From assembly GCA_937894535.1 (NCBI GenBank), contig CALBHI010000518.1, forward strand, positions 1 through 20,853: DNA of 20,853 nt, written 5' to 3'. Made by a program: the position numbers and the translations under genes. How positions within the stretch are numbered: position 1 is the stretch's first letter; every line of letters starts with the position of its first letter. This document shows positions 1-7,947 of the stretch, in pieces. The notes beneath the pieces are model-generated. The model was not told the DNA's origin, did no database searches, and saw only the letters and a program-made list of their open reading frames with translations. This stretch comes from an uncultured Verrucomicrobiota bacterium (lineage in GTDB: Bacteria > Verrucomicrobiota > Kiritimatiellia > CAIVKH01).

Positions 1-2308
1 CAGCCTGGGCAACGTCATCGCGGGCAACGGCGGGGCGGGCGTGAACATCAGCGATGCGGCAACGCGGGCCAATGAGGTCAGGAACAATTATATCGGCATG
101 ACCACGGGTTTCGCGGCCATCGGAAACTCGGGCAGCGGCGTCCATCTTTTTCATGCCACCACGAACCTGATCGGCCCGAACAATTACATCGGGAACAGCG
201 CAAGCGGCAGCGACGCGGGCGTGTTCGTAAGCGGGACAAACGCCGCCGGAAACATCATCTTTTCCAATGTGATCGGCATGGATGGCGCGGCGAATCGTCA
301 CCCGAATTACTACGGCATTGATGTGCTGGACGCGCTCAACACCCAGATCGGCCTGCCGGTATTCCTGGGCGGCAACTTTATCAGCGGGAACCTGCAGGAC
401 GGTGTGCGTATCCGCGGGCGCGCCCAGAATACACGGGTGCAGGTGAATTACATCGGCACGGATTTCAGCCGCACGATAGCCGTCACGAACGGCGGGAGCG
501 GCATCAACGTGGATGCCTACGACACGATCATCGGCGGACCTGATGGCTTCAACCAGATTTCGGGGAACGCGCTTAACGGCATCCACGTCAACGGGGGCGC
601 AGGCACGGTGATTCAAGGCAACTACGTGGGTCTAAACGTCAACGGCACTGCGGCCCTCGACAACCGTCAGTATGGCATCTCCATCAACAACGCCACGAAT
701 GTCACCGTCGGGGGCACGGGCGTCTTCCGCAATGTGATCGCCGCCAGCCGGCTGACCGGGTTGGTCATCGGTGGTTCGTCGTCCAATATCGTGGTCCACA
801 ACAACTACATTGGTCTTAATGCGAGCGGCGATGCGGCTATTCCCAACGGAACCACCGGCGTGGGCGTCGATGCATCGGACGTAACCATCGGAGGAACCGG
901 CGCGCTGGGCAATGTCATTTCCGGCAACAACTCGTTCGGCCTCGAAGTCAACACCGGCCGCAATGTGCGGGTGATCGGCAATACCATCGGCCTGGCCGCC
1001 GATGGCGCGACACCGAGGCCCAATGCTACCGGCGGTGTGCGGTTGCGTGGCGGCTCGACCGGCGTACAGGTCGGAGGTATCGGTGACACCGAGGCGAATG
1101 TCATCGCCCGCAACGGCGGTACCGTGGAGTTCGTCATCGACGGGCCGTCCTCCGGCCACCAGATCCTCGGCAACTTCATCGGCGTGAAACGGTTCGGCGT
1201 CACCTTTACCAACAACGATACCGGCCGCGGCCTGTTCATCAACAACGCATCGAGTAATCTCGTCGCCGGCAACATCCTTGGGCAAAACGGCGAGGCCCTC
1301 TACCTCAGCGGCACCGGCAGTTTCGCCAACGTGATCCAGGGCAATTTTATCGGCGAATACCAGCTGGAGGTCATCTCCAACTCGTTCTGGGGCGTGGTCA
1401 TTAGCAACGCGCCAAACAACCGGCTGGGCGGATTCTCTGCGGCCGAGCGCAACCTGATCGCCCACAACAACGGCGGCATCGCCGTGGGAGGCACCAACGC
1501 CATCAACAACCTGCTGGTGCCCAACCTGATCTATTCGAACAGCTCGCGGTTGAACATCGACCTCGGCGCCCTCGGATTCAACGCGAACGATCCCCTCGAC
1601 GCCGACCTCGGCCCGAACCGCCTGCAGAACCGACCGGTGATCACCAACCAGATCGTCGCCGGATCCTACGTCTACGTCCAAGGCGTGCTGACCAGCGCGC
1701 CGTCCACCACCTATGCGCTGGACATCTTCCGCTCCGGCAGCACCAATGCCGACGCCTTCCGCTACATCGGACGCGCCTTCGTCGATACCGACGGCAGCGG
1801 CGTAGGCGCCTTCACCGCCGGATTCCTGTTCAATGCCGCGACCGGGCTCTACATCACCGCCACGGCCACCGATCCGGACAACAACACCTCGGAACTCGCC
1901 CGCAGCCCGACCGGCCTGATCTTCAGAGCCGTCGCCGATGCCGACAATGACACGATTCCCGATTGGTGGGAAACGCTCTACGGCTTGAACCCGGCCGTGT
2001 CCAACGCGCCCGATGCCGACCTCGACCTGGACGGCGTCAGCGACCGCGAGGAATACCTTGCCGACACGGCGGCGAACGACGGCACCGCCTTCCCGGTCAT
2101 CACCTGGATCGCGAACGAGACCAACCGCCTCGTGACCTTCCCGTCCTCCTCCGCCCGCGTGTACAGCCTGCAGGCGAACGAGGTGCTGGATACCGGAGTC
2201 TGGGCGGAGGTCGGCGGCAGCGTGACCGGTCAGTTCGGCTGGACGACCCTGGCCGACACCAATAGCCCGGCCTGGCGGAACTACCGCTTCAGCGTGCGCT
2301 TGCCGTAA
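1..2308 (+). CDS. Secreted right-handed beta-helix repeat protein, 3' part (5' end outside window)
   Basis: The reading frame is open from base 2 with no stop, and the residues before the first possible start (GTG at 41) already fit the repeat pattern, so the gene begins upstream of the window. About 500 residues consist of diverged repeats of roughly 60-75 residues with the cores N-x-I-x-G-N and N-Y-I-G followed by G-x-A-A-x-x-N. This is the pattern of right-handed parallel beta-helix proteins, often found with CSLREA-type N-termini. Then come a beta-sandwich-like stretch, an Asp-rich segment around IPDWWETLYGLNP and DLDLDGVSDREEY (calcium-binding, dockerin/TSP3-like), and a C-terminal beta domain common in Verrucomicrobia-type secreted proteins. 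The role is probably extracellular or cell-surface, such as adhesion or glycan binding. No catalytic residues can be assigned, so enzymatic activity is not claimed. The gene ends at TAA just before a hairpin. Confidence 0.85.
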   Translation, partial: SLGNVIAGNGGAGVNISDAATRANEVRNNYIGMTTGFAAIGNSGSGVHLFHATTNLIGPNNYIGNSASGSDAGVFVSGTNAAGNIIFSNVIGMDGAANRHPNYYGIDVLDALNTQIGLPVFLGGNFISGNLQDGVRIRGRAQNTRVQVNYIGTDFSRTIAVTNGGSGINVDAYDTIIGGPDGFNQISGNALNGIHVNGGAGTVIQGNYVGLNVNGTAALDNRQYGISINNATNVTVGGTGVFRNVIAASRLTGLVIGGSSSNIVVHNNYIGLNASGDAAIPNGTTGVGVDASDVTIGGTGALGNVISGNNSFGLEVNTGRNVRVIGNTIGLAADGATPRPNATGGVRLRGGSTGVQVGGIGDTEANVIARNGGTVEFVIDGPSSGHQILGNFIGVKRFGVTFTNNDTGRGLFINNASSNLVAGNILGQNGEALYLSGTGSFANVIQGNFIGEYQLEVISNSFWGVVISNAPNNRLGGFSAAERNLIAHNNGGIAVGGTNAINNLLVPNLIYSNSSRLNIDLGALGFNANDPLDADLGPNRLQNRPVITNQIVAGSYVYVQGVLTSAPSTTYALDIFRSGSTNADAFRYIGRAFVDTDGSGVGAFTAGFLFNAATGLYITATATDPDNNTSELARSPTGLIFRAVADADNDTIPDWWETLYGLNPAVSNAPDADLDLDGVSDREEYLADTAANDGTAFPVITWIANETNRLVTFPSSSARVYSLQANEVLDTGVWAEVGGSVTGQFGWTTLADTNSPAWRNYRFSVRLP

Positions 2309-2325
2309 CCGCCGACGAAACTGCT

Positions 2326-2351
2326 CCTTCGATGGCAAACGCCATCGAAGG
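2326..2351. terminator. Perfect 11-bp hairpin between convergent genes (likely bidirectional terminator)
   Basis: CCTTCGATGGC, a four-base AAAC loop and GCCATCGAAGG form a perfect inverted repeat. It lies 17 bases after the beta-helix stop codon and 11 bases from the end of the convergent HEPN gene. There is no long T-tract on the + side. On the - side a short TTT follows a few bases away. The position between two convergent 3' ends is the main reason to call a terminator. Confidence 0.7.
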
Positions 2352-2362
2352 GCGGACGACGA

Positions 2363-2782
2363 TCACGGCGTGGTGGGTGGTATGACCCGGGACAAGGCCT
2401 CGGTGGCCGCACCTGCGTCGCGGAACGCCTCATCGGCCTCAACCTGCGTGTACGCATCGGTGGGAATCACATCGATGTCGCCATAGAAGCTGAACTCCCG
2501 CTCCTTGCGCAACCGGCGCGACGCCTCGGCCAGGCGCCCGATCTCTTCACAACCCAGGGCGGGAAACCTGTCGCCGTGCTGCACCAGGAGATCCCCGACA
2601 TCGTGCCACTTGGGTGGGTCTATGCCAACGGAGCGAAGCAGTCCCTTCAGGGCAAGTTCAACGACCTCCTGGCTTTCGCGCACGACATCGGAAAAGGCGT
2701 GTCGCGCCACCAACACCTCCAGCGCGGCCAACCGGTCGCCGCACTTGCGCAAATAACTCCGCGCGAGTTCGTCGCTGGTCAT
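2363..2782 (-). CDS. HEPN domain protein, partner of an MNT nucleotidyltransferase
   Basis: This 139-residue, all-helical protein has the HEPN signature ESQEVVELALKGLL (residues 37-50), then PKWHDVGDLL (57-66) and REFSFYGD (95-102). These match the HEPN (PF05168-like) pattern of an (E)xxxE..KAL helix, K.HD...LL and a R..xxYGD element. It overlaps the preceding MNT gene by four bases (ATGA), the usual order in MNT-HEPN modules. In characterised pairs HEPN is an RNase toxin and MNT its antitoxin, often acting by modifying HEPN. However, I cannot find the RX4-6H catalytic motif seen in many RNase HEPN proteins, so toxin activity is uncertain and a non-RNase helper role is possible. The start is supported by a strong ribosome binding site at 2788-2796. 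Confidence 0.8.
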   Translation of the reverse strand: MTSDELARSYLRKCGDRLAALEVLVARHAFSDVVRESQEVVELALKGLLRSVGIDPPKWHDVGDLLVQHGDRFPALGCEEIGRLAEASRRLRKEREFSFYGDIDVIPTDAYTQVEADEAFRDAGAATEALSRVIPPTTP

Positions 2783-3267
2783 AACGTGATCACCTCGCCG
2801 GGCTTGGCGTCGGGTTTGTAGACCCAGTAGTACCCGCCCTTGGCCATACGCCGCTCCGTCCCGTTGCGGATCATCCGCTCCCGCAGGTCATCCAGATAAC
2901 GCGCGAGAAAGTCGTCCCGATCAATCAGGAGGGTGACCCATTCGGTCATGTCCAGGAACAGCGGGCTTCCATGCCGGACCTCCGAAGGGGTTTTGATGAC
3001 CGGTGACAATTCCAGCGGGGGATGCTCCGGACCCCACACGCTCCGCCTTGTTGCCGCGGTCAGTGCATCTACACCGGTGAATTGTTTCATCCGGGCTCCG
3101 CGCCCGACCGGCAGGGGATCAGCCACCACGAGCAGGTCAAGATCCGACACCGGCGTGGCTTTTCCGCGTGCCCAGGATCCGAAGACCGCCAGCGACACCA
3201 GGTCGGTCCCGTATACGGAACGGATCGCGTTCACCACCTCGGACAGCCATGGATACGTCTCGCCCAT
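2779..3267 (-). CDS. Minimal nucleotidyltransferase (MNT), probable antitoxin of HEPN/MNT module
   Basis: This 162-residue protein carries the DNA polymerase beta-like nucleotidyltransferase motif GSWARGKATPVSDLDLLV (from residue 30). It has the G-S pair and two metal-binding aspartates, D42 and D44. A third carboxylate is expected downstream; the stretch around LELSPVIK (residues 85-92) is a candidate. The C-terminus (GGYYWVYKPDAKPGEVI) recurs in MNT proteins paired with HEPN partners. The family transfers NMP to protein or RNA targets, and in HEPN/MNT pairs the MNT commonly neutralises the HEPN toxin. The gene overlaps HEPN by ATGA. I chose ATG at 3267 because the protein then begins directly at the family fold. 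A GTG at 3291 would add eight residues, and neither has a strong ribosome binding site. The module is downstream of, and co-directional with, the reductase gene. Confidence 0.83.
   Translation of the reverse strand: MGETYPWLSEVVNAIRSVYGTDLVSLAVFGSWARGKATPVSDLDLLVVADPLPVGRGARMKQFTGVDALTAATRRSVWGPEHPPLELSPVIKTPSEVRHGSPLFLDMTEWVTLLIDRDDFLARYLDDLRERMIRNGTERRMAKGGYYWVYKPDAKPGEVITL
2788..2796 (-). promoter_or_regulatory. Extended ribosome binding site of the HEPN gene
   Basis: On the minus strand the sequence GAGGTGATC, a long match to the anti-Shine-Dalgarno sequence, ends five bases before the ATG at 2782. It lies inside the last codons of the MNT gene. It fixes the HEPN start and suggests HEPN is translated efficiently in its own right as well as by coupling. 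Confidence 0.6.
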
Positions 3268-3315
3268 GGGTGACAATCTAGCCCCGCCCACCGGAGGGTG
3301 CGAGCGAAAAGGAGA

Positions 3316-4248
3316 TCATGACACCGGGCAAACACCGCCGGTGGCGAGTTGCTGGTGCAGGGCGCGGATCCGCGGCGCGGGCACACCGAGGCGTTCGGCC
3401 TGCGCCAATGGCCGCGCGTAGATCGCGTCGAGCTCGAGCGGATGGCCGGCTTCGGCATCAAGCAACATGCTGGTCTTGTAGGGATTCATCCGGTCGGTGA
3501 CGTCGAGCATCTGCTGGAGGAATGCATCCTCGATCGCACATCCGTCGGCAGCGGCGAGGACCTGCACTTCGCGCATCAATGCGACCACCTCGGCCCGCAA
3601 GACCGCCGTGCCCATGATCACGTCGGTGGTGGCCCGGTGCAGGACCGACAAGCCGTTGAAGGGGATGTTCCAGACAAGTTTCCGCCAGCGGGCGAGGCGA
3701 AGGTCGTCGGCAATCCGGACCGGCACCCGCGCATCCGTGAAGGCCGCCGCCAGTCGGGCGAGCCAGGCCCGCGCCTCCGCGGCCGTGCCGGACCCTTCGT
3801 GCCAGCCGAGCAGAATGTCGCCGTAATCAAGATGCCGCACCCAGCCCGGTCCGGTCTTGTTCGCGCCGATGAAACACAGGCCACCGAATACCGGAAGACC
3901 CGGCGCGGCGCGCGCGGCATCGTCTTCGATCCCCCACCCGTTCTGCAACACAAGCACCGCGCCGCCGGGTTTGACGACGGGCGGGAGCAACGAGGGCAAC
4001 TGGTCGTTGGCCGTGGTTTTCAGCGCAACGATCACCACCTCGCAGCGCGGCATGGCCGCAACGGTTTCGTAGGGAAACACCCGGGCGTGGAGCATGCCCC
4101 GGCCGACCGACTCGACGACGAGGCCGTGATCGCGGATCCAGGCGGCATCCCGCCGGCACAAGGCATGAACGACCGCGCCGGACTGGGCGAGACGCGCTCC
4201 GTAGTACCCGCCGAGCGCACCGGTTCCGATGACCGCGACCGAGGTCAC
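3316..4248 (-). CDS. 2-dehydropantoate 2-reductase family protein (ketopantoate reductase, PanE/ApbA type)
   Basis: This 310-residue, full-length enzyme of the ketopantoate reductase family reduces 2-dehydropantoate to pantoate with NADPH in coenzyme A synthesis. The N-terminus has a Rossmann motif GTGALGG (residues 8-14). K190 and N194 in WRKLVWNIPFNGLS, S260 and E272 in MLLDAEAGHPLELD match the family's catalytic and substrate-binding set. The variant with KTTAND, LQNGWGIE and GGLCFIGANK resembles the subgroup usually annotated 'putative 2-dehydropantoate 2-reductase', so the substrate could be another 2-oxo acid. It starts at GTG 4248, overlapping the stop of the upstream protein kinase gene by GTGA, which implies translational coupling. 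No other pantothenate gene is in view. I am confident of the family but not of the physiological substrate. Confidence 0.9.
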   Translation of the reverse strand: MTSVAVIGTGALGGYYGARLAQSGAVVHALCRRDAAWIRDHGLVVESVGRGMLHARVFPYETVAAMPRCEVVIVALKTTANDQLPSLLPPVVKPGGAVLVLQNGWGIEDDAARAAPGLPVFGGLCFIGANKTGPGWVRHLDYGDILLGWHEGSGTAAEARAWLARLAAAFTDARVPVRIADDLRLARWRKLVWNIPFNGLSVLHRATTDVIMGTAVLRAEVVALMREVQVLAAADGCAIEDAFLQQMLDVTDRMNPYKTSMLLDAEAGHPLELDAIYARPLAQAERLGVPAPRIRALHQQLATGGVCPVS

Positions 4249-6494
4249 GGCCCGGCATTGACCTGAAGCAGCAGCGACGCCATCTGCACCGGCATCATCA
4301 GCATCACCCGCGCCTTGACGGTGCGGGACGCGGGATCCCCGCCATCCGCCAGTTCGGTGTCGATCCGCACCAGGCTGTCGCTGCGGCGCACCCGGTGGGC
4401 GATCAACCCCTCGGTGTCGTCGCGCTTGCGCGTGTTGATGAAGTCGTAGGCCTTCCAGTTGGCGGAAAAAAGGGCCGGTTCCATGCGGGCCGCCGCCGGT
4501 CGCGCATCGTTGAGTTGGGCCATGACCACGCGGTCGTTGCGGTCCACGACGAGGGTCAACTGTTGCGCCCCGGCGAAGTCCCCTTCGAACACGTAGGTGA
4601 ACAACGCGCCCGACGGAAAGGCCGGGGCGTTGAGCGGACGACGGATGGGCAGTTCCTGTTTCAGGACACGGACCGCTTCGCGCGCGGACATCATGGTGGT
4701 GATGCCGGGATAGAGGGTGACGCCGGACTCAACCTCCAGAACGTCCGACGGCTGCACGTGGCGGGTAAGCAGGCGGCGCAGGTCGACGCCGTATTCAAAG
4801 CTGCCGGCATTCGGGGTCCGCCAGGTGTCACCCAGCGCAAGCCGCAACTTCGGCGCAACCTTTTCCTCCGGCGCGGAAACCGCCGGCTCCTCGCCGATGT
4901 CATCCACAAACACCACGGAGGAGCCGGCGGATGGACGCGCCGTGGTCGGCCGGACGGCCGGGCCATCCACCGCTTCGATCACGATGAGGTCATCCCGCGC
5001 CGTCGGTGTGCTCGACGAAGGTGCTGCCGATGCGCCGGTGTCGAGCTGGGTCGAATGCCGGACATTGGCGATCAGCCCGTAACACTGGTCGATGTAGGCC
5101 CCGATGTTGATATGCTCCGGGGCGAGATCGCGGCAGGCTTCGAAGTGTTCGATGGCTTTCCGGCACTGTTCCGTGACGGTCTTGAGCACCTCCGGATTCT
5201 GGCGCGTGCGCTGGAAGGCGGTGTAGTCGGCCAATGCCTGGTTGAACAGCTTCGCCCCGGCCAGGTAATCCTCGTTGCGCCAGGGTCCGGAATCGCGCGG
5301 TTCTTCCACCGCCGCATCCTCGGCGAACGGTTCGGGTGAACCCGGGATGCTTGGCTGCTCGCTGATTTCCGGCGGCGGGGCGGTGAGACGGGCCAGCAGG
5401 TCGCGGGGATCCTCAACATAACCGTGGTACCACGCCACGCCGTAGAGCGCGGCGGCGGTGACCAGCAGGCTGAACAGCGAACCGGCGGCGCGGGCGAGAC
5501 CGCCCCCGCGGCGGCGGGGTGGTGGTGGCGCGGGTGGCAGCTCGGATTTACGGAGCACCAGCTTGCGCGGGCCTTCGGCGGGAGGAACAATCAGCGCGGG
5601 TTTCACTGCCGCGCGGTTGGGATCGCGGCGGATCGTGCTCGTGCCCGGTTCGGGCAGGGGCGGTTCGGGCGGACGGCCCTTGCGCACCGCCTCGAGATCC
5701 TTCAGCGCGAGGGTCCAGAAATGCGGACGCAGGGCGCGGTCCTTGACCATCCACTTTTCCATCAGCCAGGCGACCGGCGCAGTCACCTGCGGATTCACCA
5801 CCGCGGGATCGTCGAGGTAATCGGTCTCGTGGCGGTTCATCGCCTGGCTGCCCGGCGCCTCGCGGAACGGCAACACGCCGGTGACCATGTGGTAAAGGGT
5901 CGCGGCGAGTGAATAGAGATCGGTACGGCAATCGAGGTCGTTCTCGCCCCGCGACGCTTCCGGCGCGGTATAGTTCGGGGTGCCGAGGATCATCTCGCTG
6001 TCGGTGCGGGCCTGCAGCAGGCCGATCAGCCGGGCGAGACCGAAGTCCGCAACCTTGACCAGGCCGGACACGCGGTCCACCAGCAGGTTGTCGGGCTTGA
6101 GGTCGCAATGGATCAGGCAGTGTTTCTCCCAGGCGTAAGCGAGGGCGCGGGCGACCTGGGTGGTGATGTTGAGGGCGCGCGCTTCGGGAAGGAATCCCTC
6201 CTGCCGGATCAGGTCGCCCACCGTCGGGCCGTCCACAAACTCCATGACCAGGTAGGTGGTGCCCGCCGCTTCACCGGTGTCAAAGACCTGCACGATGCCG
6301 GGATGGTTGAGTTTGGCGGCGAGTTGCGCTTCGCTGCGGAACCGGTCGCGCGCCTCCTGGTCGGGCAGCGAGGCGGCATCGAGGATCTTGATCGCGACCA
6401 GCCGGTCGAGGGAAAGCTGGCGCGCCTTCCAGACGGTGGCCATGCCCCCGTCGGCGATTTTCTCCATGATCTCGTAGCCGTTGATCTCGAGCAT
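4245..6494 (-). CDS. Transmembrane serine/threonine protein kinase (PknB-like, non-RD)
   Basis: This is a 749-residue protein with an N-terminal eukaryotic-type kinase domain (about residues 7-270). It has the glycine loop IADGGMATVWKA, K36 in VAIK, E55, catalytic loop HCDLKPDNLLV (D131, N136), DFG at 150-152 and GTPNYTAPEA (171-180). The usual HRD is HCD, making it a non-RD kinase. A Pro/Arg-rich linker precedes one membrane segment (about 337-356). After it come a helical, possibly TPR-like region containing AEHINIGAYIDQCYG-type helices, and a C-terminal beta-rich domain of unknown type. By the PknB layout the C-terminus should be extracytoplasmic. An in-frame extension to 6695 exists, but ATG 6494 has a good ribosome binding site and begins directly at the kinase domain. 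The stop overlaps the reductase start. Targets are unknown. Confidence 0.88.
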   Translation of the reverse strand: MLEINGYEIMEKIADGGMATVWKARQLSLDRLVAIKILDAASLPDQEARDRFRSEAQLAAKLNHPGIVQVFDTGEAAGTTYLVMEFVDGPTVGDLIRQEGFLPEARALNITTQVARALAYAWEKHCLIHCDLKPDNLLVDRVSGLVKVADFGLARLIGLLQARTDSEMILGTPNYTAPEASRGENDLDCRTDLYSLAATLYHMVTGVLPFREAPGSQAMNRHETDYLDDPAVVNPQVTAPVAWLMEKWMVKDRALRPHFWTLALKDLEAVRKGRPPEPPLPEPGTSTIRRDPNRAAVKPALIVPPAEGPRKLVLRKSELPPAPPPPRRRGGGLARAAGSLFSLLVTAAALYGVAWYHGYVEDPRDLLARLTAPPPEISEQPSIPGSPEPFAEDAAVEEPRDSGPWRNEDYLAGAKLFNQALADYTAFQRTRQNPEVLKTVTEQCRKAIEHFEACRDLAPEHINIGAYIDQCYGLIANVRHSTQLDTGASAAPSSSTPTARDDLIVIEAVDGPAVRPTTARPSAGSSVVFVDDIGEEPAVSAPEEKVAPKLRLALGDTWRTPNAGSFEYGVDLRRLLTRHVQPSDVLEVESGVTLYPGITTMMSAREAVRVLKQELPIRRPLNAPAFPSGALFTYVFEGDFAGAQQLTLVVDRNDRVVMAQLNDARPAAARMEPALFSANWKAYDFINTRKRDDTEGLIAHRVRRSDSLVRIDTELADGGDPASRTVKARVMLMMPVQMASLLLQVNAGP

Positions 6495-6582
6495 GCGGCC
6501 CCCTTGAAGCTTCGGTTCGTTTATAACTGACCGGCGCGCGACGGGACCAGCGAATTCCGAGCGACGGGCCATTCCGCCCCGG
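6495..6582 (-). promoter_or_regulatory. 88-base gap upstream of protein kinase with possible -10 element
   Basis: This gap separates the HAF-repeat gene from the kinase gene. The minus strand has an AT-rich TTATAAA at 6520-6526, the only such stretch nearby and about 26 bases before the kinase ATG, which could be a -10 box. No convincing -35 box lies at the right distance. The + strand also shows the nine-base word CATTCCGCC twice within 6570-6600. The promoter is tentative. Confidence 0.25.
6499..6505 (-). promoter_or_regulatory. Ribosome binding site deciding the kinase start
   Basis: AAGGGGG on the minus strand lies four bases upstream of the ATG at 6494. The longer in-frame extension would overlap the neighbouring gene and adds residues unlike the kinase family, so this site supports the shorter start. 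Confidence 0.6.
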
Positions 6583-7947
6583 TCATTCCGCCTCGAAAAA
6601 GCGGCGTGGCGTGCGGTAGCGGCGGCCGTGTTCATCGACCAGCTCGGCCATGAACTCGTAGGCACCGTCGCGGGTTCCGTGCCAGCCCCACTCATACGGG
6701 GGCTCCTCGACCGCGCCGATGACCACGCCGTTTTCCATGAACAGGATTTTGCGCACGCTCAACCCGACCGGAGGTTCGACGCTGAGAATGGCGGACCGGT
6801 CGCGTTGTTTCGGTTCGGTCAGGTCGCGCAGGGCCAGCACGGGAACCGGCCAGCTCCCCGGGTCCGCATCGGATAGAAACCGGAGCAGGAACGCGGTGTG
6901 CCGCTCGCCCCGCAGGCCATATCCGGCGATATCACGGCGGTGGTTGATACCGGTCGCCTGAACCAGCCACCAGTCGGGACCGGCGTCGGTGATCTCATTC
7001 AGGTCGAACCAGCGACCCTCCAGCCAGGCACAGGCGAGCTCGTCGGACCAGTACGACGGAATGCACGAACCAACCACATCCCCGCGGGCGTTCAGTTCGC
7101 GGGCGCTGCTGTAGAGCGCACGGTGGTCCTCCAGCAAGGTGAAACCCGATCCCGGCCGGTAGCGGAAGGCGCGCACCCGCGCGGAATCCACCATGGTGTA
7201 CCCGACGGCCTCACCCTCGTCGTTCAACGCGACCGCGGCACTGCCGGCAAAAGCGGACACCAACCGGAAATCGGTGAGGTTGCGCGCAGCCTGCGCAGCA
7301 GGGAAATAAAAGGCGTGGCCGGCAAAGGCCTCCTCGGCTCCGGTCTGGATCTGGCCAACCACATCTCCCGCCTTGTTGACATCCAGCGCCTGGAACGCAC
7401 CGGCCCCCGGCAGGCGGGGGAGCAGCCGCACCGTATCGTCCTCCCACCATGCGGCATGTTGGCCGGCGGCATCCTCGATCATCCCGACCACCTGGCCACG
7501 CTCGTTCACTGCAATGGCGGTTCCGTGCACCGCCGAGGTCGTTACGGGAAGGGCGCGCATGCCCGCCGTTTCGGTCCAGAGAAAGGGACGCATATCACCG
7601 GCGGCGGTTTCGGATTCACCGACCACCACACCCTGGTCGTTGATATCGATGGCGCGGCTGTTGCGACCGCCGAGGGTTCCCAGCACGCGCAACCCCTTGT
7701 CCTGCGACCAGACGAAGGCATGGACTTCGTTTTCGCCGGTTTCCACTTCACCGGCCACGACGCCATGGCTGTTCAAGGCCCAGGCTCGGGTTGCGCCGCC
7801 GCCCGGAGCCGTAATGGGAACAAGGGTGTAGAGGGGGTTCAACGGCGCGGCGACGACGTGGCACATGGCGGCGAACACGAGGAAGGTGATGATCCATCCC
7901 GCGCTGCGCCTTCCCCCGGCCACCCCGTTTGTCGGCAAGGGGTTCAC
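6583..7947 (-). CDS. Secreted HAF-repeat protein with C-terminal Ig-like domain
   Basis: This 454-residue protein begins with a signal-peptide-like region (GGRRSAGWIITFLVFAAMCHVVAA, residues 11-34, quoted in part: basic RR, hydrophobic core, AxA-type end). It then has several copies of the HAF extracellular repeat, for example LGTLGGRNSRAIDINDQGVV and later INERGQVVG- or LNDEGEAVG-type cores. These repeats usually form a beta-propeller-like fold. The last 70 or so residues (EPPVGLSVRKILFMENG to WGWHGTRDGAYEF) resemble an Ig-like domain found in bacterial surface proteins. The likely location is periplasm or outside the cell; no enzyme function can be assigned. The GTG at 7947 overlaps the ptsP stop (GTGA), and a second GTG at 7923 is possible. 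No strong ribosome binding site precedes it, which favours coupling to ptsP translation. Confidence 0.8.
   Translation of the reverse strand: MNPLPTNGVAGGRRSAGWIITFLVFAAMCHVVAAPLNPLYTLVPITAPGGGATRAWALNSHGVVAGEVETGENEVHAFVWSQDKGLRVLGTLGGRNSRAIDINDQGVVVGESETAAGDMRPFLWTETAGMRALPVTTSAVHGTAIAVNERGQVVGMIEDAAGQHAAWWEDDTVRLLPRLPGAGAFQALDVNKAGDVVGQIQTGAEEAFAGHAFYFPAAQAARNLTDFRLVSAFAGSAAVALNDEGEAVGYTMVDSARVRAFRYRPGSGFTLLEDHRALYSSARELNARGDVVGSCIPSYWSDELACAWLEGRWFDLNEITDAGPDWWLVQATGINHRRDIAGYGLRGERHTAFLLRFLSDADPGSWPVPVLALRDLTEPKQRDRSAILSVEPPVGLSVRKILFMENGVVIGAVEEPPYEWGWHGTRDGAYEFMAELVDEHGRRYRTPRRFFEAE

Noticed and set aside
300..1500. Repeated short DNA words in the beta-helix gene, considered as a CRISPR or satellite array
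   Set aside because: The similarity is at protein level (N-Y-I-G and G-N motifs) with diverged nucleotides and no identical repeats with regular spacers.
632..2338. A 568-codon open frame on the - strand opposite the beta-helix gene
   Set aside because: The + strand frame has obvious protein repeats and domain structure; the opposite frame only reflects the complement of that repeat pattern.
6495..6695. In-frame 67-residue extension of the protein kinase
   Set aside because: It runs into the 3' end of the HAF-repeat gene, has no conserved residues, and the internal ATG at 6494 has a good ribosome binding site.
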